From JBFFXF01 sp041569895 (GTDB taxonomy: Bacteria; Planctomycetota; UBA8108; JACQVS01), in contig JBFFXF010000012.1 of NCBI GenBank assembly GCA_041569895.1, forward strand, positions 1-49,589: DNA of 49,589 bases, written 5' to 3'. The translations under genes and the position numbers were made by a program. Below are positions 24,678 through 32,916 of the stretch, in pieces; position 1 is the first letter of the stretch; each line of letters opens with the position of its first letter. The notes below the pieces were generated by a model, which worked only from the letters and a program-made list of their open reading frames with translations, was not told the DNA's origin and did no database searches.

Positions 24678-26348
24678 TCAGCTCCCCAGTTCCTCGAAGA
24701 TCAACGAGCTCACCACCTGGATCGCCACGCCGAGCTTCTTGAACCGCGTCACGCCTCGCCGGTTGGTCGAGCCATCGGTCAGGAAGAAGACCACCTTCGT
24801 CCTCCCGATGTCATCGAAAGTCGGCGTCCAGGTGAAGGTGTCGGTCTCGGTGTCGAACGTGGCGCCGGCGGAGAACGGGTAGCGCGTCTCGTCGACGCTG
24901 AAGGTCACCTCATCGCCGTCGGGGTCGGTGGCGAAGACCGGAAACGACAGCTCGTGACCGACCAGCGCCTGAAGCCTCTTGATCCTCGACGGCTTCGGCG
25001 GGCGATTCCTGTCCTCGCGCGGGTCGGGCGGGATCACCTTGATCTTGTAGTTGAGTCTCGCCGGCCGCCGCAGACGCCCGTCATCGACGAACGCGGTGAA
25101 ACGGTGGCCGCCTCGCGGCCCGACGTCCTCCCAGGAGAGGACGCGCGAGACCGGGTCCCAGAGCGCGCCGGGCGGCAGCGGCTCGCCCGCCTCGACGACG
25201 AGCTCGCTCGAGCGTCGATCGGCGTCCGTGACGATCACCGGCAGCGTCACCGACTGCCCCTCGACGACGACCAAGTTGTAGATCGCGCCCACCGGCTTCT
25301 GGTTCCTGAAGTTGCTCAGATCGGGCCGCTCGCCGCCCAGGCCGAGCCGGCCGTACGGATCTCGCGGCAACCTGAGGATCGGCTGCAGTCCGAGTCCGCG
25401 AAAGACGCGGCCGTCGCGGCGCAGCGCGAAGATCTCGTTGCCCGAGGTCGCGATGTCGATGTAGATCCTCTCGGCGTCGTTCCCGTCGCCCGGATAGTCG
25501 ACGATCGGCACCAGCGTGTTGCGCTCCCCGAAGACCGCGCCATCGGCGCGCAGCGCCTTCCAGTGCCCGTCGGCGGTGAAGGTGATCTCGAGGTAGAGAT
25601 CGCCGGGACGGGGATTGGTGGCCGGAAACGGCAGCTCCGCGACCTTGACGCCGCCGGGAATCGTTCCCGCCGGTGGCGTCACCTTGGGATCGGCGCGGAA
25701 GACGAGCCCGTTCGCGCGCAGGGCGTGGATCTGGCCGTCGAGCGGGTCGACGGCCATCGTGGTCCACACGGTCGCGGGCTCGCGCCCGTCGGGCAGTCCG
25801 CCGGGCCCGACCGGGCCGCGGAACCGATAGAGCGGCGTCGAGGAGGCGTTCTTGAACAGCGCCCCGTCGGCGCGCAGCGAGAAGAGGTCGCTGTCCAGCT
25901 CCAGCGTCTGGCGGAACGCGAAGAGGAACTCATTGTCGCCGAGGAGCGGCAGGCCGATGACGGCGCGTCCGTTGACCGCGATGATGCCGTCCTGGCGAAT
26001 CGCGAAGACGCCTTCACCGAGCGCCAGGCTGACCCATTCAAACGGCTCGGCGAGCGAGAAGGGCAGCCGGTGGAGCCGCTTGCCGTTGCGGTAGAGCTCG
26101 CCGTCGCGGCGCAGCGCGAATCGGTCCGCTCCGCGCACGACGAGATCGTCCCATCGCTGCGAGAGAGCGGAGTTGTTGTCGGAATCGAACGAGGTGCGCA
26201 GGCGATCGAGGACGGTGCCGTTCACCGTCAGCCGGCCATCGTGCGACAGCCCGTAGACGAACGGCTCGTCCGCGCCGAGAGGCGCCAGCGCGAGCGATGA
26301 GAGGAAGAGGAGAGAGACGGACAGACGGAGAGCAGGAGATCGGTCCAT
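24678..26348 (-). CDS. secreted tectonin-like repeat protein with two Ig-like domains
   Basis: 556 residues with signal peptide (LSVSLLFLSSLALAPLGADE). Residues 28-360 hold at least six copies of a short repeat of the form (F/H/K)ALRxDGxxxRNG: FALRRDGELYRNG, FAIRQDGIIAVNG, FSLRADGALFKN, HALRANGLVFRAD, KALRADGAVFGE and FALRRDGRVFRG. This looks like a tectonin-type beta-propeller. Residues 375-540 contain two putative-Ig (He_PIG/cadherin-like) domains, the second with DPDGDEVTF and TWTPTFDDIG. Carbohydrate or surface binding is plausible but not shown. GAGG seven bases before ATG 26348 supports the start; the open frame that runs far upstream opposes the PSD1 gene and is not real. Confidence 0.82.
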   Translation of the reverse strand: MDRSPALRLSVSLLFLSSLALAPLGADEPFVYGLSHDGRLTVNGTVLDRLRTSFDSDNNSALSQRWDDLVVRGADRFALRRDGELYRNGKRLHRLPFSLAEPFEWVSLALGEGVFAIRQDGIIAVNGRAVIGLPLLGDNEFLFAFRQTLELDSDLFSLRADGALFKNASSTPLYRFRGPVGPGGLPDGREPATVWTTMAVDPLDGQIHALRANGLVFRADPKVTPPAGTIPGGVKVAELPFPATNPRPGDLYLEITFTADGHWKALRADGAVFGERNTLVPIVDYPGDGNDAERIYIDIATSGNEIFALRRDGRVFRGLGLQPILRLPRDPYGRLGLGGERPDLSNFRNQKPVGAIYNLVVVEGQSVTLPVIVTDADRRSSELVVEAGEPLPPGALWDPVSRVLSWEDVGPRGGHRFTAFVDDGRLRRPARLNYKIKVIPPDPREDRNRPPKPSRIKRLQALVGHELSFPVFATDPDGDEVTFSVDETRYPFSAGATFDTETDTFTWTPTFDDIGRTKVVFFLTDGSTNRRGVTRFKKLGVAIQVVSSLIFEELGS

Positions 26349-26543
26349 TCGCGGTCCTCGCTTCGTTTCACGGTGACGGCGGTCACGACGCCCGCTCGCG
26401 GAGCCGGACGCCGCCGTGGCGCGGGCTCGGCGCGGGCTCGCCGGCGGAAGACTCCGACATGCGCGCTCCGATTCTACCGCCTCCCGGTGACCGGCGCGAC
26501 TCGCCCTGGTTTTTCTCGTAGAGCTCGCGCAGACGCCCCGGTC

Positions 26544-26572
26544 TGGACAAACGCCACCGGCGGGCCGATACT
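26544..26572 (+). promoter_or_regulatory. sigma-70-like promoter of the PSD1 gene
   Basis: TGGACA (26544-26549), 17 bp spacer, GATACT (26567-26572), giving a leader of about 50 bases. The -35 matches five of six consensus bases. The rest of the divergent gap 26349-26624 shows no gene. Confidence 0.45.
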
Positions 26573-26630
26573 CGGGGATCGCGCATCCCGTGCGGTGCGC
26601 CTCCAGGGAGAGGGAGAGCCCTTCGTGCCG

Positions 26631-29330
26631 ATGCACCCCCGGATGTCTCGCGTCTGGCTCGCCGCCGCGCTCCTCGCCGCGTCCGCGCTCCCCGCCGACG
26701 AGGGCGGGCCGCGCCGGACGGAGTGGCCGTTCACGGCGCTCGAGCCGGTCCGCGTTCCCGGCGCGGTCGATCCTCGAGACTGCCGCGGACCGATCGACGC
26801 CTTCGTCGGCGCCCGGCTCGACGAGGCCGGGCTCGAGGCCGCGCCCCCTGCGAGCCGCCGCGAGCTGATCCGCCGGGTGACGCTCGACCTCCTCGGCCTG
26901 CCGCCGACGCCCGGGGAGATCGAGGCGTTCGTCGCGGATCCGGCTCCGGACGCCTGGGAGCGCCTGCTCGATCGCCTCCTCGCCAGCCCGCGCCACGGCG
27001 AGCGGCGCGGGCGTCACTGGCTCGATGTGGCGCGCTACACCGAGAGCCAGGGGTTCGAGTACGACCGACTGCGCGACCGCGCCTGGCACTACCGCGACTA
27101 CGTCATCGAGAGCTTCAACGCCGACACGCCCTACGACCGATTCATCGCCGAGCAGATCGCCGGCGACGTCATCGAGCCGGTGACGCGCGACGGCATCGTC
27201 GCGACGAGCCTGCTGGTCTGCGGGCCCTGGGACCAGGCGGGCAACGGCCAGGCGAACAAGACGCAGCGCATGATCACGCGCGAGGAGGAACTCGAGGACC
27301 TCGTCAGCGTCGTCTGCCAGACGTTCCTCGGCGTGACGGTGAACTGCGCACGGTGTCACGAGCACAAGTACGACCCCATCCCGCAGGTCGATTACTACCG
27401 CGTCAAGGCCGTCTTCGAGGGCGTCGTCCACGGCGAGCGCGACATCGTGCCGCCCGCGGAGGTGCGCGCGCGCGAGGAGCGCGCCAGACGGCTCGAGGCC
27501 GAGATCGCCGCCATCGGCGCCCTCATCGGCGAGCTCGACGCGGCGGCGCGCAGTCGCGTCGTCGCCCGGCGCGACGACGTCACGCGTCCCGTCGGCCCGA
27601 CGCCGTTCGCCCGGTGGACCTTCGACGACGGCACGGCGCGGGACTCGGTCGGCGAGCTCCACGGCACGCTGCACGAGGGCGCCCGCATCGCGGGGGGCGA
27701 CCTCCTCGTCGACGGCCAGAAGGCGTTCATGCGAACGGTGCCGATCCCGCGCGACTTCCGGGAGAAGACACTCGAGGCGTGGGTGCGGCTGCCGACGCTC
27801 GACCAGGGCGGTGGCGGCGTGGTGACGCTCGAGGACTCGCGCGGCGGGGTCTTCGACTCCATCGTCTTCGGCGAGCGCCAGCCGCGGAAGTGGATGGCCG
27901 GCAGCACCGGGTTCCAGAGGACGCGCGACCTCGACGGCGCGGAGGAGACCGCGACCGACGAGGCCATCCACGTGGCGATCACGTACGACGGCGACGGACG
28001 CATCGCCGTGTATCGAAACGGCGAGCCGTACGCCCCTCCCTACACGCCGTCCAGCGGCCTCCAGACGTACCGCGCCGGCGACGCGCGCGTCGTCCTCGGA
28101 ATGCGGCACACCGGCGGCGGACGGGCATTCCTCGCGGGCGCCATCGAGGAGGCGTCGCTCCACGACCGCGCGCTGACGGCGAACGAGGTCGCGGCGTCAT
28201 GCGCTTCCCGCGGCCTCTTCGTCTCGCGCGAGGAGGCGCTCGCCGCGCTCACCGATCCGGAGCGGAGGGAGCGCGAGGAGCTCTCGCGCCGTCTGGCCAG
28301 CCTGCGCTCCGGACTCGGGGAGCGGCCGGCCGAGGAGAAATCGTACGTCGGCACGCGTCGTCAGCCTGCTCCGACACGCCGCCTCGAGCGCGGCGACGTG
28401 CGCCAGGCAATGGAGGTCGTCGCGCCCGGCGCGCTCTCGGCGATCGATCAGCCGCCCGGCGACCTCGGGCTCGCCCCGGACGCGCCGGAGGCCGAGCGCC
28501 GCCGGCGACTGGCGGCGTGGATCGCCGATCAGCGCAATCCGCTGACGGCGCGGGTGATGGTCAACCGCGTCTGGCACTGGCACTTCGGTCGCGGGCTCGT
28601 CGCGACGCCGAACGACTTCGGCAAGAGCGGCGAGGGCGCCACGCACCCGGAGCTGATCGACTGGCTCGCCGGCCGCTTCATCGACGACGGCTGGAGCGTC
28701 AAGCGGCTGAGCCGCCGCATCCTGACGTCGGCGGCCTACCGCCGGTCGTCGCGCTTCGACGAATCGGCAGCCGCACGCGACAGCGAGAATCAACTGCTGT
28801 GGCGCTTCTCGCCGCGGCGCGTCGAGGCGGAGGTCGCCCGCGACGCGATGCTCTTCGCGAGCGACGCGCTCAACCTCGAGATGGGCGGACCGGGTTTCCG
28901 GGACTTCACGGTGTCGACCTTCGGGTCGAGCTTCTACACCATCGAGGACCGCGACGGACCGGAGTACCGCCGCCGCGCGATCTACCGCATGAACGTCAAC
29001 TCGGGCAAGCAGCCGTTCCTCGACGCGCTCGACTGTCCCGACCCGGCGGTGAAGACACCGCGGCGACGGGCGACGACGACGCCGACACAGGCGCTCGCCC
29101 TGATGAACAACCCGTTCGTCCAGCGCCAGGCGCGGCGACTCGCCGAGCGCGCGCTGGCCGAGTCGAGCGGTGACCTGCCGGCCGCCGTCGAGCGCGCGTA
29201 TCGACGAACGTTCGGTCGTGACCCGACTCCCCGCGAGCGCGAGGCGAGCGTCGCGGTCGCGCGGGAGCACGGACTCCCGACTGTCTGCTGGGCCCTCTTC
29301 AACGCCTCGGAGTTCCTGCATGTCCGCTGA
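26631..29330 (+). CDS. PSD1 (DUF1549/DUF1553) cytochrome c-like protein with LamG insert
   Basis: 899 residues from ATG 26631; GTG 26625 and ATG 26643 are also possible, and GGGAG fits the GTG best. The signal peptide is MSRVWLAAALLAASALPADE. DUF1549 (about residues 40-260) contains IDAFVGARL, LRRVTLDLLGLPPT-like sequence, GERRGRHWLDVARY and a CARCHEHKYDPI haem c motif (C239-C242-H243). Residues 320-510 form a LamG/concanavalin domain (FARWTFDDGTARDSVGELHG). DUF1553 follows, with NPLTARVMVNRVWHWHFGRGLV and TPTQALALMNNPFV. This is the planctomycete pair partner of DUF1501, whose start overlaps its stop by 11 bp. The pair is exported; its reaction is unknown, though it is often linked to polysaccharide use. 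Confidence 0.95.
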   Translation: MHPRMSRVWLAAALLAASALPADEGGPRRTEWPFTALEPVRVPGAVDPRDCRGPIDAFVGARLDEAGLEAAPPASRRELIRRVTLDLLGLPPTPGEIEAFVADPAPDAWERLLDRLLASPRHGERRGRHWLDVARYTESQGFEYDRLRDRAWHYRDYVIESFNADTPYDRFIAEQIAGDVIEPVTRDGIVATSLLVCGPWDQAGNGQANKTQRMITREEELEDLVSVVCQTFLGVTVNCARCHEHKYDPIPQVDYYRVKAVFEGVVHGERDIVPPAEVRAREERARRLEAEIAAIGALIGELDAAARSRVVARRDDVTRPVGPTPFARWTFDDGTARDSVGELHGTLHEGARIAGGDLLVDGQKAFMRTVPIPRDFREKTLEAWVRLPTLDQGGGGVVTLEDSRGGVFDSIVFGERQPRKWMAGSTGFQRTRDLDGAEETATDEAIHVAITYDGDGRIAVYRNGEPYAPPYTPSSGLQTYRAGDARVVLGMRHTGGGRAFLAGAIEEASLHDRALTANEVAASCASRGLFVSREEALAALTDPERREREELSRRLASLRSGLGERPAEEKSYVGTRRQPAPTRRLERGDVRQAMEVVAPGALSAIDQPPGDLGLAPDAPEAERRRRLAAWIADQRNPLTARVMVNRVWHWHFGRGLVATPNDFGKSGEGATHPELIDWLAGRFIDDGWSVKRLSRRILTSAAYRRSSRFDESAAARDSENQLLWRFSPRRVEAEVARDAMLFASDALNLEMGGPGFRDFTVSTFGSSFYTIEDRDGPEYRRRAIYRMNVNSGKQPFLDALDCPDPAVKTPRRRATTTPTQALALMNNPFVQRQARRLAERALAESSGDLPAAVERAYRRTFGRDPTPREREASVAVAREHGLPTVCWALFNASEFLHVR

Positions 29331-30792
29331 GCCGACCGGTATCCCGACGCCGACACCGACCGACGACGCGCCCCTGCTGCCGCGGCGCCACTTCCTCTGG
29401 CGCGCCGGCGGGCTCGGCGCCATCGCGCTGGCGTGGCTCCTCGATCGCGATGCCCGCGCTGCCAGAGCGGAGGTCGGGGACGCCGTCGGGACCCACTTCC
29501 CGTCGCGGGCGAAGCGCATCGTGCAGATCTTCTGCGCGGGCGGCGTCAGCCATATCGACACCTTCGACCACAAGCCCGAGCTCGAGCGCATGCACGGCAA
29601 GTCGCTCGAGGGCCGGGGCGAGCTCCGCGGCTTCTTCGGCAAGCCCGGGCTGATCATGAAGAGCCCCTTCGCCTTCCGGCAGCACGGAGAAAGCGGCGCG
29701 TGGGTCAGCGATATCCTGCCGCAGATCGCAACGTGCGTCGACGACCTCGCGTTCATCCACTCGATGGTGGCGAAGAGCAACAACCACACGCCGGCGTCGT
29801 TCCACATGAACAGCGGCTTCACGATGAACGGCTTTCCGAGCATGGGCGCGTGGATCAGCTACGGTCTCGGCACCGTCAACGACGACCTGCCGGCGTTCGT
29901 CGTGCTTCCCGACTCGCGCGGTCTGCCCGCGGGCGGATCGATCAACTGGACGGCGGGGTTCCTGCCGGCGCGACATCAGGGAACGGCGCTGCGCACGGGG
30001 TCGCCGGAGCCTGTCGTCGACCTCGAGACCCCGGCCGGCGTGCCCGCGAGCGCGCGGGCGGCCGGCGCCGGTCTGCTGGCGCGCCTCAACGGCGATTTCG
30101 CGGCGCGGTATCCCGGAACGGGCAGCGTCGCCGGCCGCGTGCGCGCCTACGAGCTCGCCGCGCGCATGCAGCTCAGCGTCCCCGAGGCGATCGACCTCGA
30201 CGGCGAGTCCGAGGAGACACGACGCCTCTACGGCGTCGATGATGACACGACCGCCGGCTTCGGGCGGAACTGCCTGCTGGCGCGGCGACTCCTCGAGCGC
30301 GGCGTCCGCTTCGTGCAGCTCTTCAACGGCGGCGCCTTCGGCTCACCGCGCATCAACTGGGACGCGCACGAGAGCGTCATCGAGAACCACCGCAAGATGG
30401 CGCCGAGCATGGACCGTCCCGTGGCCGCGCTGATCAAGGACCTCAAGCGCCGCGGCATGCTCGAGGACACGCTCGTCGTCTGGTGCACCGAGTTCGGCCG
30501 CGGCCCGGCGACGCAGGGCATCAATCGGCCGGGGCGCGACCATCACCCCGACGCCTTCACGTGCTTCCTCGCCGGCGCTGGCGTCAAGAAGGGCCACCGC
30601 CACGGCGCCTCGGACGAGATCGGCTTCTCCTCGGTCGAGGACACCGTGACCATTCCCGACTTCCACGCCACCATCCTCCACCTCCTCGGCCTCGACCACG
30701 AGCGCCTGACCTTCTACCACAACGGCATCCAGCGACGCCTGACGGACGTCTCGGGTCATGTGGTGCGGGGGGTGCTCGACGAGCGGGTGTGA
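29320..30792 (+). CDS. DUF1501 (sulfatase-like fold) secreted protein, Tat substrate
   Basis: 490 residues. A twin-arginine signal (LPRRHFLWRAGGLGAIAL, Arg22-Arg23) directs export in folded form. DUF1501 motifs: IFCAGGVSHIDTFDHKP, FHMNSGFTMNGFPSMGAWISYGLG around residues 160-185, GFGRNCLLARRLLERGVRFVQL, WDAHESVIENHRKM, WCTEFGRGPATQG and GRDHHPDAFTCFLAGAGV. The family has an alkaline phosphatase/sulfatase-like fold with metal-binding His/Asp residues in the last two motifs. The ATG lies inside the end of the PSD1 gene, so the two are translationally coupled. The catalytic role of DUF1501 proteins is not established. Confidence 0.95.
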   Translation: MSAEPTGIPTPTPTDDAPLLPRRHFLWRAGGLGAIALAWLLDRDARAARAEVGDAVGTHFPSRAKRIVQIFCAGGVSHIDTFDHKPELERMHGKSLEGRGELRGFFGKPGLIMKSPFAFRQHGESGAWVSDILPQIATCVDDLAFIHSMVAKSNNHTPASFHMNSGFTMNGFPSMGAWISYGLGTVNDDLPAFVVLPDSRGLPAGGSINWTAGFLPARHQGTALRTGSPEPVVDLETPAGVPASARAAGAGLLARLNGDFAARYPGTGSVAGRVRAYELAARMQLSVPEAIDLDGESEETRRLYGVDDDTTAGFGRNCLLARRLLERGVRFVQLFNGGAFGSPRINWDAHESVIENHRKMAPSMDRPVAALIKDLKRRGMLEDTLVVWCTEFGRGPATQGINRPGRDHHPDAFTCFLAGAGVKKGHRHGASDEIGFSSVEDTVTIPDFHATILHLLGLDHERLTFYHNGIQRRLTDVSGHVVRGVLDERV

Positions 30793-30802
30793 GACGAGTT
30801 CG

Positions 30803-31289
30803 CGGTCCCCCGTCGGACTCGTCCTCGAGACTGAGACTGAGACCGAGATCAGAGATCAGAGATCAGAGATCAGAGGTCAGAGACCGACTCCGACTCGGAT
30901 TCCGATCCCAGCGTTGCAAAAACGTACCCGTTCCCGTTCCCGAAAGCGCCCGTCGTGATTGACAAAACTCCCTGAACGACGCCAAGACGGTCACGGTCAC
31001 GGTCACGGTCACGGTCCACGGTCCACGGTCACGGCACACGGTCCATGGGTCACGGTCCACGGTCCACGGTCCACGGGTCACGGCCACCGAGAACCGACTC
31101 CGATTCCGATTCCGACACCGACACCGATGACCGATACCGACTCCGATGACCGATTCCGACTCCGATTCGGAGGCGGAGTTCTCGTTCGCCAGGCACGCCT
31201 GGGCGGACCCGGTCCCCCGATCTGCGTCAATCTGCGTAATCTGCGTAATCTGCGTTCCCGTCTTTCCTCGGGCACGGGCCCGGAAACGG
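30803..31289. repeat. composite intergenic repeat array E
   Basis: The largest array, filling the gap between two convergent DUF1501 genes. In order: CGGACTCGTCCTCGAG (30824-30838); GAGACT and AGATCAG units (30836-30882); CCGACTCC (30883-30906); CCCGTTCCCGTTCCCGAAAGC (30926-30947, written as overlapping units); GGTCAC hexamers and GTCCACG heptamers (30987-31083); CCGATTCC/CCGACACC (31094-31170); AATCTGCGT nonamers (31217-31256) and a G-rich end (31257-31287), C-rich on the minus strand. No gene is supported. Confidence 0.9.
31228..31278 (-). repeat. dispersed element, copy 2 (GAGGAAAGA/CGCAGATT)
   Basis: On the minus strand: CCCGTGCCCGAGGAAAGA, then CG, then GGAACGCAGATTACGCAGATT shown here in two overlapping nonamer units, with one nonamer more than the copy at 14641-14684. 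It lies 14 bases after the stop of the minus-strand DUF1501 gene. Confidence 0.8.
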
Positions 31290-31291
31290 GA

Positions 31292-32806
31292 TCAGAGCAA
31301 GCCCGGGATCGGCTCGTCGAGGTAGAGCGGGTGGGGGCGGCCGAGCTGTTCGGTCCAGTGGAGGTCGCGCGGCAGGCCGAGGGCCCCGAAGATGGTCGCG
31401 GCGAGGTTCTCCGGGCGCTGCGGCGCGTCGTCGGGCTCGCCGCCGGTCGGATCGGATGAGCCGACCACCGTGCCGCCACGGATGCCGCCGCCGGCGAGGA
31501 AGACCGTCTGCACGCGGCCCCAGTGGTCGCGGCCCGGTGGCTTGCCCTTGCCGATGCTGAAGATCCGCGGCGTGCGGCCGAACTCGCCCGCCATGACGAC
31601 GAGGGTGTCGTCCAGCAGTCCGCGGTCGGCGAGGTCGTCGAGCAACGCCGAGACCGCGACGTCGGTCGGCGGGAAGAGGAACTTCTCGAGGTTGGGGAAC
31701 GCGTTGACGTGCGTGTCCCACGTCTCGTTGTTCCCGAGGTTGACCTGGACCAGCCGAACGCCCGCCTCGACGAGCTGGCGCGCCATCAGCAGCGACCAGC
31801 CGAACGAGTTCCGGCCGTAGCGGTCGAGGAGCGCCGGGTCGGCGCTGGCGATGTCGAACGCCCGCTGCGCGCGAGAATCGGTCAACAGCCGCAGCGCGAG
31901 GTCGTGGTAGCGACGGAACTGCCGCACCGGCGCGGCGCGCTCGAGCGCGCGCTGCTGCTCGACGATCGTCCGCTGGACGTCCATCCTCCGCCGCAGCCGC
32001 GCCTCCGTCAGGTGATGCGGCAACGCCAGCTGCGGCACCTTGAAGCCGGCGCCCTCCCGTGTCTCCGCGCCGCGCTCGTGGTGGAACTCGTACTCGGGAT
32101 ACGCGCCGTAGGTGCGGGCGTTGAACAGCGACGCCTCGACGAACCACGGGTCGCGGTGCGGCCCCATCACGCCGCCGAACTGTCCCGGAATCACGCGCCC
32201 CGTGCGGTGCACCAGGCGCTCGGGGAGCACCACACCGGCCGGCAACGCGCCACGCGGGGGCGCCAGGTCGCCGACGATCGACGCCAGCGACGGCCAGTCG
32301 GTCTTCTTCGGCTTGTTGAGGTCGAAGCTCCGCGGCAGGTCGCTCCGACCCGAGAGCATCACCATGTGCCCCTGCGAGTGCTCGTTGAACGGATGCGTCA
32401 CCGACCGGCAGAGCGCCCATCGCTCGCTGCGCGCCGCGAGAAGCGGCAAGTGCTCGCAGATCTCGATGCCGGGCGTTCGCGTCGGGATCGGCCGGAACGG
32501 GCCGCGGTACTTCTCGGGTCCGTCCGGCTTCATGTCGAAGCTGTCGATCTGCGACAGGCCGCCGGAGAGGAATATATAGATGACAGAACGGGCTCGCCCC
32601 GTCGGCGCGCCCGACGCGGAAGCGGCGGCCTCGAGCGCCGCGAGCCGCGGCAGTGTGAGCCCCGCGAGGCCGACGACGCCGGCGTGGATGGCCGCCCGGC
32701 GGGAGAATCGATAGCGGGACAGGGGATCGCGGGACAGGGGATCGCGGGCGAGAGACGGGTGGGTCGATCGCCGTCCGACGTCTGGCGCGCGCTCGGTCGA
32801 GCTCAT
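31292..32806 (-). CDS. DUF1501 (sulfatase-like fold) secreted protein, second copy
   Basis: 504 residues with a Tat-type leader (YRFSRRAAIHAGVVGLAGLTL, Arg36-Arg37). Family motifs: IYIFLSGGLSQIDSFDMKP, GHMVMLSGRSDLP, DRYGRNSFGWSLLMARQLVEAGVRLVQV (in two parts around residues 350-378), WDTHVNAFPNLEKF, VMAGEFGRTPRI and GRDHWGRVQTVFLAGGG. It is of the longer DUF1501 subtype that in planctomycetes normally pairs with a DUF1549/DUF1553 gene, but none adjoins it here. The leader contains SRDPLSRDPLSR, encoded by an exact 15 bp tandem duplication at about 32717-32747. GGGGGA five bases before the ATG is the ribosome site. Confidence 0.94.
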   Translation of the reverse strand: MSSTERAPDVGRRSTHPSLARDPLSRDPLSRYRFSRRAAIHAGVVGLAGLTLPRLAALEAAASASGAPTGRARSVIYIFLSGGLSQIDSFDMKPDGPEKYRGPFRPIPTRTPGIEICEHLPLLAARSERWALCRSVTHPFNEHSQGHMVMLSGRSDLPRSFDLNKPKKTDWPSLASIVGDLAPPRGALPAGVVLPERLVHRTGRVIPGQFGGVMGPHRDPWFVEASLFNARTYGAYPEYEFHHERGAETREGAGFKVPQLALPHHLTEARLRRRMDVQRTIVEQQRALERAAPVRQFRRYHDLALRLLTDSRAQRAFDIASADPALLDRYGRNSFGWSLLMARQLVEAGVRLVQVNLGNNETWDTHVNAFPNLEKFLFPPTDVAVSALLDDLADRGLLDDTLVVMAGEFGRTPRIFSIGKGKPPGRDHWGRVQTVFLAGGGIRGGTVVGSSDPTGGEPDDAPQRPENLAATIFGALGLPRDLHWTEQLGRPHPLYLDEPIPGLL

Positions 32807-32861
32807 GCGGTCCCCCTGAAAAAGTCCGCGGCCTCGTCACCGTCTCTCACTTCGCCCGCTC

Positions 32862-32891
32862 ATTGTGGCCTCGCCGTGGCGGCGGTGTCAA
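32862..32891 (-). promoter_or_regulatory. sigma-70-like promoter of the second DUF1501 gene
   Basis: Minus strand: TTGACA (32886-32891, perfect -35), 18 bp spacer, CACAAT (32862-32867). The leader would be about 50 bases. It separates the DUF1501 gene from the upstream peptidase gene. Confidence 0.5.
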
Positions 32892-32916
32892 CCCGCGGAA
32901 GGCGGGGCGCCGCGCC

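Noticed and set aside
24678..28163. A 1161-residue minus-strand protein
   Set aside because: Residues upstream of 26348 are antisense to the PSD1 gene and lack family sequence; a signal peptide and ribosome site mark the start at 26348.
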